A DNA stretch of 64,000 nt from Haloglomus litoreum (lineage in GTDB: Archaea > Halobacteriota > Halobacteria > Halobacteriales > Haloarculaceae). The translations under genes and the position numbers were made by a program. Location: contig NZ_CP119988.1 in assembly GCF_029338515.1 (NCBI RefSeq), positions 3,224,001 through 3,288,000 on the forward strand, written 5' to 3'. Positions 15,519 to 23,307 of this stretch are shown in pieces. How positions within the stretch are numbered: the stretch's first letter is position 1; the number at the start of each line of letters is the position of its first letter. The notes under the pieces were generated by a model. That model saw only the letters and a list, made by a program, of their open reading frames with translations, searched no databases and had not been told where the DNA came from.

Positions 15519-16388
15519 CTACCGCGGCAGGAACCCGTCCAGCACGGGTGGCGCCCCTAGCAACTCGGCCGCCCGGATATCCAGCCGGATGTTGGTCCCG
15601 GCATCGACCCGGACCTCATCATCCTGCGGGGCGACCGACCGGAGCAGCCGGGCGATAGCCTCACGGCGGCCGTCGTGGTGCATCGCGAGCTGCAGTGGCA
15701 TCCCGCCTCCGGGGAGCGCCGTCCCGCGCTGCCGGACCGCGACCCGGGCGGCAGCCAACCGCACCGGCCGCGGCGCGTCGAGCAGCAGCCACGGCGGGAG
15801 CGACGGCCCCTCGGTCGCGCTCGTCGGCGCCCCCAGGACCGCCAACAGCCGCCCGAGCACCGAGCCATCCCGCTTGGGGACCCACTCGGTCCCGCTGATA
15901 TCGTCGTCGACGTGTCGACGACCCCACTCCAGGCCGAGCACCGAGCCGATGTGCTCGATGTCGGGCTCGGTCCCGTCGGCGACCGACCACGCGGGGAGCC
16001 ACCCCTGCCGCGGGAGCGACCCGCCGACCACGATCCAGACGATGAGCGCCGACAGCGCCCGCAGTGTCGACTCACCCCAGTCGAGATGCAGCCAGCCGTT
16101 GGCCGTCAGCGTGTCCAGAGCCCGCACCGCATCCGGTCGCCCGTCGCCGTCGACCCAGGCGCGAATCCGCCCTCGCGGGAGGTCCAGCGCCGTCGCGACG
16201 GCGCCCGAGCCCTGGTTCGGATGGCTGGCGGAGTACTCGCGAACGCGCTGGTAGTTCTCGACGAGCGTTGCGGCGTCAACCGTCTCGCTGCTGGTCCCGT
16301 AGGTGTCGATGAACCGCTCGCGGACGGCGCCGACGTCGGTCGGGTCGGCGACGCGACGCAGTTCGCCAGCAGGCATTGGCGTGCCCAT
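15519..16388 (-). CDS. HTH-containing protein, possibly homing-endonuclease-like
   Basis: A 289-residue protein. An N-terminal segment (residues 40-90, SASHPNQGSGAVATALDLPRGRIRAWVDGDGRPDAVRALDTLTANGW) is a helix-turn-helix followed by an amphipathic helix. The hydrophobic centre (LSALIVWIVVGGSLPR, GSVLGLEWG, GSVLGRLLAVLG) resembles haloarchaeal proteins with a degenerate LAGLIDADG-type fold, where such cores bind DNA. No catalytic acidic pair can be pointed to. The ATG at 16388 is one of two (the other is four codons in). Confidence 0.5.
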   Translation of the reverse strand: MGTPMPAGELRRVADPTDVGAVRERFIDTYGTSSETVDAATLVENYQRVREYSASHPNQGSGAVATALDLPRGRIRAWVDGDGRPDAVRALDTLTANGWLHLDWGESTLRALSALIVWIVVGGSLPRQGWLPAWSVADGTEPDIEHIGSVLGLEWGRRHVDDDISGTEWVPKRDGSVLGRLLAVLGAPTSATEGPSLPPWLLLDAPRPVRLAAARVAVRQRGTALPGGGMPLQLAMHHDGRREAIARLLRSVAPQDDEVRVDAGTNIRLDIRAAELLGAPPVLDGFLPR

Positions 16389-16533
16389 CTCCGGACGGGC
16401 GTATCAATCCCCGCGTTCCAGTGAGCGAGTATCCTGTGAACCCGCTCACTCATCGGCCGATTCGGGGGTGAACCCGCCTCAATCACCGCGCCCACCCCAG
16501 CGTTTGTGCCGGTCTACACCAGACAAGACGCTC

Positions 16534-17139
16534 ATGGTTCGCGTGGACGATGGCGGCGACGTGACGAAGTGCTGGCTCGACCAGGAGGAACTCTCCCGGC
16601 TGGAACGGGTGGCCGGTCGCGACGACTGGATGCGCGAGGTGGCCATCCAGTTGATGGGCCGGTGCGGCCTGCGCGCTCACGAAGTGCCGTACCCGGCCGA
16701 CGAGCATCTCCGCTGGAGCGAGGAGGGCGAGTGTTGGCTGTTCGAGGTCCGGGGCAAGAACACGAGCGGCGGCGACCGGAAGCTCCGCGACGCCTGGATG
16801 CCTGACCGCGTCGCCGAGGACCTGAACAAGTACACGCGAGAGCGCGACCTCGGCCGGGGCGACCCGTGGGTCCCGCGCTCGACGCCGACGGTGCGGCGCT
16901 GGGTCGACACCGCGACGGACGACATCGCCGACCAGTTGGGCGACGACCGCTGGCGGTCGGTGACCAGCCACGATCTCCGCCGCAGCTGGGCGACCCACCA
17001 CCTCGTCGAGGAGGGCCGAGACGTACGGACCATGATGTCCATCGGTGGCTGGAGTGACTACTCGGCCATCGAGCCGTATCTGAAAGAAGCGACCGAGGCA
17101 CGCATTGGCGAGGTGATGGGAGGCCCAGAAGCCCTATAG
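16534..17139 (+). CDS. Second tyrosine recombinase, short
   Basis: A 201-residue recombinase consisting of little more than the catalytic domain: Arg47 (RCGLRAHEV), Lys75 (RGKN), His146-x-x-Arg149 (SHDLRR), Trp173 (GGWSD) and the nucleophile Tyr182 (EPYL). It lacks the SAM-like core-binding half of the main integrase. The ATG at 16534 begins at the first plausible domain residues; upstream codons are in low-complexity sequence. Such short XerC-like proteins are common on haloarchaeal plasmids and may resolve multimers or invert segments. A GTGAGCG/CGCTCAC inverted repeat lies about 80-110 bp upstream. Confidence 0.85.
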   Translation: MVRVDDGGDVTKCWLDQEELSRLERVAGRDDWMREVAIQLMGRCGLRAHEVPYPADEHLRWSEEGECWLFEVRGKNTSGGDRKLRDAWMPDRVAEDLNKYTRERDLGRGDPWVPRSTPTVRRWVDTATDDIADQLGDDRWRSVTSHDLRRSWATHHLVEEGRDVRTMMSIGGWSDYSAIEPYLKEATEARIGEVMGGPEAL

Positions 17140-17208
17140 GCGGATTGACAAAAACTTAACACAGAGGAGGCTCATTACTTTTTAACAAGACTGCACTCAG
17201 GAGCCATT

Positions 17209-17691
17209 ATGTCTACTATTAATGACTTGTCTGAACAGGAACGGTGGATATTGAGGCTCCTTTACGCTCCGCAGAACAAGAGCGACGGCGATATTACCAT
17301 TGAGGGTCGGACCAGATTGGTCAAGGGCCTATTCTTGATAGAGAGAATGTTTGCTGACAGATTCTCTGATTTTCGAGGTACTGGCTTTGATTTTGAGCCC
17401 TACAAGTACGGTCCATTTGACCAAGACGTGTACGATAGCTTGGAGAGCCTGGAGGAGAGGGGGCTTGTCAAAGAAGTCCCCACTCATCCAGAGAATGGAG
17501 ATCGAATAGAACTCACATCCCAGGGGAAGCGAACTGGGGAGGAAGTATTCATGAATCTACGCCCGGAGCAAAAGAGCCATTTATCCTGGATTAAGGGAAA
17601 GCACGTGCAACAGCCGGTGGCTCAGTTGCTGAGCTTTGTCTATAACAAATACCCAGATATGGCAGAGAATACCGAATATAAAGGTTTCTGA
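17209..17691 (+). CDS. YwgA/SocA-like winged-helix protein
   Basis: A 160-residue protein visibly richer in A+T than its neighbours. The pattern (RTRLVKGLFLIERMFADRF, FEPYKYGPFDQDVYDSLESLEERGLV, then IELTSQGK) matches the YwgA-like group related to Panacea/SocA antitoxins. A TATA-like TTTTTAAC lies 26 bp upstream of the ATG, giving a leaderless start. It is followed after 4 bases by a membrane protein, forming a two-gene unit that could be an antitoxin-toxin or defence pair. Pairing is inference. Confidence 0.65.
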   Translation: MSTINDLSEQERWILRLLYAPQNKSDGDITIEGRTRLVKGLFLIERMFADRFSDFRGTGFDFEPYKYGPFDQDVYDSLESLEERGLVKEVPTHPENGDRIELTSQGKRTGEEVFMNLRPEQKSHLSWIKGKHVQQPVAQLLSFVYNKYPDMAENTEYKGF

Positions 17692-17695
17692 GATA

Positions 17696-18256
17696 ATGGT
17701 CGGTATCCCTGAAGTGATGGTGGGGGTGGGTAGTATTTACATCACTGCTGCGGCATTTCTCTGGCGAGAAACCCGGAATCTACGGAAGGAATATGGAGAA
17801 GACTATGACGATATGATGACCTATCGTGCAAGCCAGTTCAGGTCTGAACTGCACGATATTGTCACTGATGTACTTCAAGACGTTAACATGGCGGAGTATC
17901 AGGGCACCGATGAAGATGATCTGGAAGTTATGGATGCAATGGAATCCATAGATCGCACACAACTGACTGAAGTAGAGGAAGCGCTTCGCGAGTATGACCG
18001 GCCTCCAGAGTTAGTATCCACGACACAGGACGAGTACGGAACTACCACAAACAACCTTCTCTTTGCAGGAGGTTCAGCACTGATAATGGCCGTTGGATCC
18101 GTCCTTGCGAACGGTAATAGCGAACAAGGAATCCAGATTATCTTAGGGGCCTTTCTAGTAGTAGGCACAATAACGGCGGTCAATAGCTTTAGGGCTGCTA
18201 GAAGTGCCGAGAAGGAAGTAAACGAAGCCGTCAGAGACTATACTGAAGATTACTGA
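17696..18256 (+). CDS. Membrane protein paired with the YwgA-like gene
   Basis: A 186-residue protein, A+T-rich like its partner. One N-terminal TM helix (PEVMVGVGSIYITAAAFLW) is followed by a helical soluble part, then a hydrophobic hairpin near the C-terminus (LLFAGGSALIMAVGSVLANG, IQIILGAFLVVGTITAV). The ATG at 17696 follows the upstream TGA after 4 bases; an earlier in-frame start would lie inside the preceding gene. Function unknown, perhaps a membrane-acting effector. Confidence 0.6.
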   Translation: MVGIPEVMVGVGSIYITAAAFLWRETRNLRKEYGEDYDDMMTYRASQFRSELHDIVTDVLQDVNMAEYQGTDEDDLEVMDAMESIDRTQLTEVEEALREYDRPPELVSTTQDEYGTTTNNLLFAGGSALIMAVGSVLANGNSEQGIQIILGAFLVVGTITAVNSFRAARSAEKEVNEAVRDYTEDY

Positions 18257-18258
18257 TA

Positions 18259-18603
18259 TTACGGCGCTTCGACCAGCACATCCTCACCGTCGCTCATCCG
18301 CATGAGATACAGCGACTCCTGGAGTTCGGCATCGAGCCACTCCCGGATCCCGGGCGGGAGCGTCACCGCGACCGAGTCCCCGCACTCACCCAGCGTCCGC
18401 TCGTAGTCGACCGCGTCCGAATCGTAGTCGCCCAGGTGAAGCGTTGCCCCCCGCTCGGCGTACTTCCCGGCGCCACGGTCGATTCCGACTGCCTCGCCCA
18501 CCGAGAGCCCGGCGTCGGCCACCCACCCAGGGTCCAGCGTCACCCCGTGCCGACGTGTCCCGAGACACATCAGCGAGCGAATAGAACAGTTCTGCGCTGA
18601 CAT
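18259..18603 (-). CDS. Duplicated AbrB/SpoVT-like regulator
   Basis: A 114-residue protein. Two stretches resemble the swapped-hairpin AbrB motif: RHGVTLDPGWVADAGLSVGEAVGID and DSVAVTLPPGIREWLDAELQESLYLMRM. The ATG at 18603 gives MSAQNCSIRS; a longer frame from 18684 runs into the tandem repeats. The gene is divergent from the membrane-protein operon, and four 11-bp repeats sit between them, so it is a natural candidate for the operon's regulator. The family call is moderate, from pattern only. Confidence 0.55.
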   Translation of the reverse strand: MSAQNCSIRSLMCLGTRRHGVTLDPGWVADAGLSVGEAVGIDRGAGKYAERGATLHLGDYDSDAVDYERTLGECGDSVAVTLPPGIREWLDAELQESLYLMRMSDGEDVLVEAP

Positions 18604-18669
18604 ACGATAACCGGAGAGGTCAATCGTAACAAATCCTGCGTCCAGAGCGACCGCAGACCGGCGGTTGTT

Positions 18670-18713
18670 GCACAGTATCTGCACAGTATCCGCACGCCAT
18701 CCGCGCAGTATAA
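18670..18713. repeat. Four 11-bp tandem repeats (operator array)
   Basis: Four consecutive units: GCACAGTATCT, GCACAGTATCC, GCACGCCATCC, GCGCAGTATAA. The 11-bp period is close to one helical turn, so bound proteins would line up on one face. It lies between the AbrB-like gene (start 18603) and the large rightward operon (start 18789). The last unit includes TATAA. Confidence 0.6.
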
Positions 18714-18788
18714 TCCGACGGTTGACACGTTATCTGGCCGTGGGTGAGCGGAAGTCCGTCGGTCGCCCCGGCGGGCGGAGCGCAACCC

Positions 18789-18971
18789 ATGAGCGCAACA
18801 CCAGAGAGCGAGCGTAAGCCGCTCTCGACCTCCTTTTCGCAGGAGGCACGACCCAGTGGTATCGACAGCGTGGCGACGCGCGCTGACATCACCTCGAACC
18901 TCCAGCTCGGCGACCTGGCAACCGTCGACGAGGAGCTGTTCGAGGTCTTCGACCTGGAGGGCCGCCGATGA
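18789..18971 (+). CDS. 60-residue leader protein of the membrane-protein operon
   Basis: Acidic, apparently soluble protein (MSATPESERKPL...DEELFEVFDLEGRR), no motif. The stop overlaps the start of the surface glycoprotein gene (ATGA). The ATG at 18789 lies about 75 bp from the 11-bp repeats. Probably an assembly or regulatory factor, or only a leader for translational coupling. Confidence 0.55.
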   Translation: MSATPESERKPLSTSFSQEARPSGIDSVATRADITSNLQLGDLATVDEELFEVFDLEGRR

Positions 18972-20530
18972 GGCGGCTGGCCCACAGCGGCTTCGTCGCC
19001 CTGATCGCCATCCTGCTCGCGACCTCGATGGTCGCCCCGGTCGCGATGGCCGATCACGACGAGCGCGAGAACGGTCCACCGCCTATCGACACGACGAGCG
19101 ACGAGAGTCCGCGCGTCTGGGTCGAGGAGACCGACGTGACCATCGCCGAGCACCGGATGGGCGAGCACGGCACGGACCCGCTCGCCTACGAGGCTGACGA
19201 CGGGAGCAACACGGAGCTCCCGGCAGAAGTGAACGCCTCAGACGCCGACGCACCCATCGAGGTGTCGCCGGCGTACATCGACGACCCGGACCTCTACGGC
19301 CCCGTCACCGACGACGAGGGTAACGTCGAGGACCAGTCGTTCGTCGCTGAGGAGGGTGACTGGGCCATCAGCGGGAGCGCCTCCGCGAAGGGCAGCGCCA
19401 CGGAGTGGTCCGACGCACCGAACTTCCGCGCGGCGCCGACCCAGCTCGCCACCGACGGCAGCATGACCGCCGGCGACACGGTGCTGTTCAACTACTCGGA
19501 CAACGTCACCCTGGACAACGCCCGGAAGCGGGTGCTCACCGTGGCTGGTGAGGTCAACACCCTCGACAGTGGCGCGCACGTCCGCTTCGAGATCGTCGAC
19601 AAGGACGGCGACTTCACCTACTCGAACATCTCCACCAGCGCCGCTGACGCGAACGAGGAGACGTTCGCGAACGAGACCGGCGCCTTCTACGCGAGTACCC
19701 GCGTCGACACGCTGGTCTCGGCGAACGGCGTCCAGGGCTCCGGCGACGGGACGATGGACGAGATCAACGCCGTCCGGCTGAACATCTCGGAGGCGGACGC
19801 TGACCTCGCCATCACCGGGATGGACATCTCCTCGAAGGAGACGAAGAGCTTCGCGACGGTCGCATACCAGGACGACTCGGACGACCGGTACGAGACCGAG
19901 ACGCGAACGAACGTCGACGGCGGTGCCGTCCGCCTTCGCTCGCTCGACGGGCTCGCGGACCACTGGGGCGACGCCCACGTCCACGACCTCGTCGTCGGCG
20001 CCGGCGACGCGACGGTCAACTACGGCCTGAGCATGGCCGACGGGTCGAACGTCACCATGACCGACGCCGAGGACTACGCCAGCTACTCCGACCGGCTGGA
20101 GGGCCAGCCGCTCGCGGTCTGGGACATCCCGGCGCCGGTCGACGTGACTCACGGCACGCTCGACCTCGTGGCCGAGCAGCGCCAGCCCGGCAGTCAGTAC
20201 ATCAGCGTCGACTACGCCACCGGCTACGCCGGCAACTACTCCGAGGCCACCACCACCGACGCGACGAGCCAGTTCAGCGGCGCCATCGGCGACCGCGTCG
20301 AGCTGGCGACGGACATCTCGGCGTCCAGCGACCACGACGCCGCAGTCGGGATGGAGATCGTCTACACGAGCTCCGAGGCCGACGCGGTGTACCAGTCCGC
20401 CCCCGCGATGGGCGGCCCGACCGGGAAGTCCGGCGGGTTCTTCAGCACTATCTGGGGCAAGGTCGCCGGACTCGGTGGCGCGCTCGTGACCGCGCTCGGT
20501 CTCGGGAAGATCTTCGGCGGAGGGAGCTGA
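18968..20530 (+). CDS. Secreted, C-terminally anchored surface protein (spike-like)
   Basis: A 520-residue protein. Signal peptide: residues 1-28 (MRRLAHSGFVALIAILLATS...AMA, then DHDE). An acidic ectodomain of about 450 residues carries many N-glycosylation sequons (NAS, NYS, NVT, NIS, NET). A Gly/Ala-rich hydrophobic helix (about 489-515) and no cytoplasmic tail follow. This plan (Sec signal, large glycosylated ectodomain, C-terminal anchor) is that of pleolipovirus spikes and of surface proteins of vesicle-forming haloarchaeal plasmids. It is the first large gene of the operon, followed by a string of small membrane proteins. No sequence family was recognised. Confidence 0.7.
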   Translation: MRRLAHSGFVALIAILLATSMVAPVAMADHDERENGPPPIDTTSDESPRVWVEETDVTIAEHRMGEHGTDPLAYEADDGSNTELPAEVNASDADAPIEVSPAYIDDPDLYGPVTDDEGNVEDQSFVAEEGDWAISGSASAKGSATEWSDAPNFRAAPTQLATDGSMTAGDTVLFNYSDNVTLDNARKRVLTVAGEVNTLDSGAHVRFEIVDKDGDFTYSNISTSAADANEETFANETGAFYASTRVDTLVSANGVQGSGDGTMDEINAVRLNISEADADLAITGMDISSKETKSFATVAYQDDSDDRYETETRTNVDGGAVRLRSLDGLADHWGDAHVHDLVVGAGDATVNYGLSMADGSNVTMTDAEDYASYSDRLEGQPLAVWDIPAPVDVTHGTLDLVAEQRQPGSQYISVDYATGYAGNYSEATTTDATSQFSGAIGDRVELATDISASSDHDAAVGMEIVYTSSEADAVYQSAPAMGGPTGKSGGFFSTIWGKVAGLGGALVTALGLGKIFGGGS

Positions 20531-20532
20531 AG

Positions 20533-20994
20533 ATGAGCGCGTCCGGTGCGGGTGGCCCCCGAGTCCGGCGGCTGTTCGACCGGGCGAAGAACGCCGGCTC
20601 CATCGGCGGCGTCATCTTCCAGGGCCTGAGCGCGGTGCTGCTGGCCATCGGCACTGTACTCGCGAGCGGCGTGTTCACGCTGGCGGATATCTTCATCAAG
20701 CCGGCGCAGTCGTTCGCAACCGAGTCGGCTGGCCTGGTCGAGTCGTTCCTCGGCTCGTTCGGCATCGTCATCGACTTCGGCGCCATCGCGAGCGCTCGGT
20801 CCATCGGCCCAGGCGGGCTCTTCGCGAGCCCGTTGTCGCTCCCCATCGCGTTCGCCATCATCGGGCTGTCCGCCTACGTGATCATCGCCATCACCAGCGA
20901 GGAGGAGACGACGAACTTCTTCCCGCTGATCGGGAGCGGCTTCAACCTCCCGACGCCGGGCTTCACCGACGCCGAAGAAGAGGAGGAGGGCTGA
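20533..20994 (+). CDS. Small multi-TM protein A
   Basis: A 153-residue protein. After a basic start (RVRRLFDRAKNAG) come a hydrophobic region (GVIFQGLSAVLLAIGTVLASGVFTLADIFI), a weakly hydrophobic middle and a second TM (PIAFAIIGLSAYVIIAIT), ending in an acidic tail (DAEEEEEG). It starts 2 bases after the spike-like gene. Possible membrane-embedded structural or matrix-type protein. Confidence 0.65.
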   Translation: MSASGAGGPRVRRLFDRAKNAGSIGGVIFQGLSAVLLAIGTVLASGVFTLADIFIKPAQSFATESAGLVESFLGSFGIVIDFGAIASARSIGPGGLFASPLSLPIAFAIIGLSAYVIIAITSEEETTNFFPLIGSGFNLPTPGFTDAEEEEEG

Positions 20995-20996
20995 CG

Positions 20997-21053
20997 ATGC
21001 CGGGCCGAACCACTCACGGCGAGGTGCGGCCGGGGGTGGTCCGGCGTGGTTAG
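20997..21053 (+). CDS. Possible 18-codon coupling ORF
   Basis: ATG at 20997, two bases after the previous stop, with the TAG at 21051 overlapping the next GTG start by 8 bases. It encodes a basic peptide (MPGRTTHGEVRPGVVRRG). It may be translated only to carry ribosomes to the next gene. Support is positional. Confidence 0.3.
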   Translation: MPGRTTHGEVRPGVVRRG

Positions 21054-21396
21054 CCTCAGCGACTTCCTCACGACCGGCCCGGACGGCTTCACGACGCCAG
21101 ACTTCGGCCGCCTTACCCAGGTCGGCATCGGCGCGACGTTCGGGGCGCTGTTCACCGGCCTGACGAGCCTCGTGTTCGGCGTCTTCGACATCCCGATTGC
21201 GCTGCTGGGCGGCCTCGGCGATTTCCTCACGAGCGTCGTCGCGGTCGTCGTCGGACTGCCGGGTGTCCTCGTCAGGGAGGGCTTCCTCGCGACGTGGATG
21301 TTCGTCTACGAGGCAGGCCCGGCTGGCCTCCCCGTCGCGCTGGGAATCGGGCTGACGGCCGTCTTCGTCTTCAGGTGGGTGGTCAGCCGTGCCTGA
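21046..21396 (+). CDS. Small multi-TM protein B
   Basis: A 116-residue protein with a GTG start. Polar first 25 residues, then long Gly-rich hydrophobic stretches (ATFGALFTGLTSLVFGVFDIPIALLGGLGDFLTSVVAVVVGLPGVLV) and a final TM (LPVALGIGLTAVFVFRWVV). Its 3' end overlaps the next gene by 8 bp. Alternating amphipathic and TM helices resemble those of proteins A and C, possibly paralogous. Confidence 0.6.
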   Translation: MVSLSDFLTTGPDGFTTPDFGRLTQVGIGATFGALFTGLTSLVFGVFDIPIALLGGLGDFLTSVVAVVVGLPGVLVREGFLATWMFVYEAGPAGLPVALGIGLTAVFVFRWVVSRA

Positions 21397-21856
21397 GGAC
21401 GATGGCGGCATCCCGCTCTTCCCGACCGGCGGCGGAACGGCAGCCCGGAGCGCCCAGTTCGCGAGCGAGACGGCGGACTTCCTCCGGCGATTCGCGAGCA
21501 ACCCGGCGGCGCTGGTCATCAGCGTCGTCTCGGGGTTCGTCGTGAGCGTCGTGCTGGGGTTCTTCGAGTTCCTGATCGGCGCCGTGCTGTACCCGTTCGA
21601 CCTGCTGGTCGGCGGTCTCAACTGGCTGCAGCGCCAGCTCGTGCTCGCGTTCGCGTTCGTCGGGTTCGACATCCTCGGCACACTGCGTGGGGTCCAGGAG
21701 TCGCTGGCCGTCGCCGTTGAGGCAGCCGGCCCGGCCGGTCCAGTCGTCGCTGCGGGCGCCGTCGGACTGGCGCTGTTCGTTCTGTATCGAGTCACCGTGG
21801 CCGGGCTGGAGTTCATCCCGGGCGGCAGCAGCATCATGGCACTTCTCGGACGATGA
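21389..21856 (+). CDS. Small multi-TM protein C
   Basis: A 155-residue protein, GTG start overlapping protein B. Polar N-terminus (PEDDGGIPLFPTGGG), then three to four hydrophobic helices (LVISVVSGFVVSVVLGFFEFLIGAVLY; LVLAFAFVGFDILG; VVAAGAVGLALFVLYRV). It shares the F-x-G-x-x-x-x-V-F/FDIL style of protein B. Overlaps the next gene by 4 bp (ATGA). Confidence 0.6.
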   Translation: MPEDDGGIPLFPTGGGTAARSAQFASETADFLRRFASNPAALVISVVSGFVVSVVLGFFEFLIGAVLYPFDLLVGGLNWLQRQLVLAFAFVGFDILGTLRGVQESLAVAVEAAGPAGPVVAAGAVGLALFVLYRVTVAGLEFIPGGSSIMALLGR

Positions 21857-22149
21857 CACTGACAACACAAGCACGAGAGGCCTTCGCTCACCCACTCACG
21901 CAGCTCTCGGCGCTGGTGAGTCTGCTGGGCGCGTGGGGATTCGGCTGGTTCGAGCCGGCCTGGACGTTCATCTCGGCGACCTCCAGCTACTGGTTCCCGG
22001 CCATCGCGGTCTCGGCGGGCGAGATCCTCCCCCGACTCGGCTACGGCGAAATCGCCGGGCCACTGCTGCTCGGGGCGGCCATCGCGTTCGTCACCGTCCA
22101 GCTGGACCGGCTGAAGGACCGTGCGGTATCCTGGTACAACAACCGATGA
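21853..22149 (+). CDS. Small two-TM protein D
   Basis: A 98-residue protein with two to three hydrophobic stretches (LSALVSLLGAWGFGWF; FPAIAVSAGEIL; AGPLLLGAAIAFVTV) and a basic C-terminus (DRLKDRAVSWYNNR) likely facing the cytoplasm. ATGA overlaps at both ends. Confidence 0.6.
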   Translation: MTLTTQAREAFAHPLTQLSALVSLLGAWGFGWFEPAWTFISATSSYWFPAIAVSAGEILPRLGYGEIAGPLLLGAAIAFVTVQLDRLKDRAVSWYNNR

Positions 22150-22223
22150 GACACATCACACACACTCAGACGGAGGAATCGCCGGCCGCGCTGAGCGGCC
22201 GAACTACCGGAGGTGGCGCCTGA
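22146..22223 (+). CDS. Possible 25-codon microprotein
   Basis: MRHITHTQTEES...TTGGGA, with its start overlapping the previous stop (ATGA) and its stop overlapping the next ATG (TGATG). The exact overlaps at both ends argue for translation, at least as coupling. No hydrophobic segment. Confidence 0.4.
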   Translation: MRHITHTQTEESPAALSGRTTGGGA

Positions 22224-22642
22224 TGGCGGAGCTGTTCGGCTTCCAGGTGCCCGGAGCGGTGACGCTGTTCATCATCGTCTTCGGTGGGTCGTTCCTGCTG
22301 CTGGCGGGCCGCTACATCGCGGCGTACCTGAACGCGCCGGAGTCGAGCGACGACCGGTTCGAGTGGGCGACCAACCGGACGGCCCGGTGGCTGGGGATGA
22401 TCTTCGGCGGCCTGCTGGCGACGGCGGCCGTGGCGATCACCCAGGGCGTGGACATCGTCGCGATGGGCACGCAGTTCATCGGGATGCACCCGTTCGTCGT
22501 CTCGAACCTCGCCGGCATCGGCCTCGGCGCCGGCGTGCTCTCGGGGAACATCCAGCTGACGACCGACCAGTACGTCGGTCTCGCGCTGATGGCCGTCTTC
22601 GGCACGTACCTTCTCTCGGAGGTGTACGGCGTTGACGGGTGA
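22223..22642 (+). CDS. Small four-TM protein E
   Basis: A 139-residue protein. TM helices near residues 8-30 (AVTLFIIVFGGSFLLLAGRYIAAY), 48-68 (WLGMIFGGLLATAAVAI), 80-102 (FVVSNLAGIGLGAGVL) and 112-133 (VGLALMAVFGTYLLSEV). Size and topology are similar to the four-TM VP3-type membrane proteins of pleolipoviruses, although I see no sequence signature. Overlaps the next gene by 11 bp. Confidence 0.6.
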   Translation: MAELFGFQVPGAVTLFIIVFGGSFLLLAGRYIAAYLNAPESSDDRFEWATNRTARWLGMIFGGLLATAAVAITQGVDIVAMGTQFIGMHPFVVSNLAGIGLGAGVLSGNIQLTTDQYVGLALMAVFGTYLLSEVYGVDG

Positions 22643-23003
22643 GTACGGCAGCCTCACGGAGTACATCAGTGCCTACCAGCGGTACAGCGGTGGGCCACCG
22701 ATTCCAGACGAAGCGGCTGAACGTCGTGGCGAGACCCGCAAGACGAAGGCGTACATCCCCGTGGCGCTGGCGGCGCTGGTGCTGGCTGCGATTCCACCAG
22801 CACTCCTGGTCGGTCCGACGGCGAGTCTGTCGAACCCTGGCCTCACGGTGCCGTACATGGCCTGTACGCTGGGTATCGCCTGGATGCTGATGGATATGCT
22901 GGGCGGCGCGGTCCTCGACTGGTACGAGGACGTGCCCCGACGCGGGCTCGACCGCGTCGACGCCGAGTACGGTCTCGCGGAGGTGAGCACCGATGCCGTT
23001 TGA
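22632..23003 (+). CDS. Small two-TM protein F (TTG start)
   Basis: A 123-residue protein. TTG at 22632 is the only in-frame start that keeps the N-terminus (MTGEYGSLTEYISAYQRYSGG). Two TM segments (YIPVALAALVLAAIPPALLVG; VPYMACTLGIAWMLMDMLGG), then a polar tail (EDVPRRGLDRVDAEYGL). Overlaps the next gene by 11 bp. Confidence 0.6.
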   Translation: MTGEYGSLTEYISAYQRYSGGPPIPDEAAERRGETRKTKAYIPVALAALVLAAIPPALLVGPTASLSNPGLTVPYMACTLGIAWMLMDMLGGAVLDWYEDVPRRGLDRVDAEYGLAEVSTDAV

Positions 23004-23307
23004 CCAGCTCCCAGCGGTCGTCGACGGCGCACGCTACGGTGTCGCACTGGTCACGACGGGCGTGCTGCTGCTGTACACCTACCGGCGTGTCGTCGCCGGC
23101 AGCGACGAGGACCCGAGCATCGCGCTCTCCTACGGGGGTCGACAGGGCTACGTCTCGTTCCTCGTGACGGGCGTGGCGGCCGCGGCGTTCGTCGCCGGCG
23201 GCTGGATACTGTCGCTCTCGCCGGAGATCATGGAGCAGCCAGCGCTGGCGCTAATCCCGCTCGCGCTGGTCGTCGGCATCGGCATCGTGGAGGTGCGTGA
23301 GTCGTGA
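22993..23307 (+). CDS. Small three-TM protein G
   Basis: A 104-residue protein: TM1 (GVALVTTGVLLLYTYRRVV), a charged loop, TM2 (YVSFLVTGVAAAAFVAGGWIL), TM3 (ALALIPLALVVGIGIVEV). The stop overlaps the next GTG (GTGA). Part of the continuous coupled operon. Confidence 0.6.
   Translation: MPFDQLPAVVDGARYGVALVTTGVLLLYTYRRVVAGSDEDPSIALSYGGRQGYVSFLVTGVAAAAFVAGGWILSLSPEIMEQPALALIPLALVVGIGIVEVRES

Noticed and set aside
18670-18713. CRISPR-like short repeats
   Set aside because: Units are 11 bp, directly adjacent with no spacers, and no cas genes are present; they fit an operator array.
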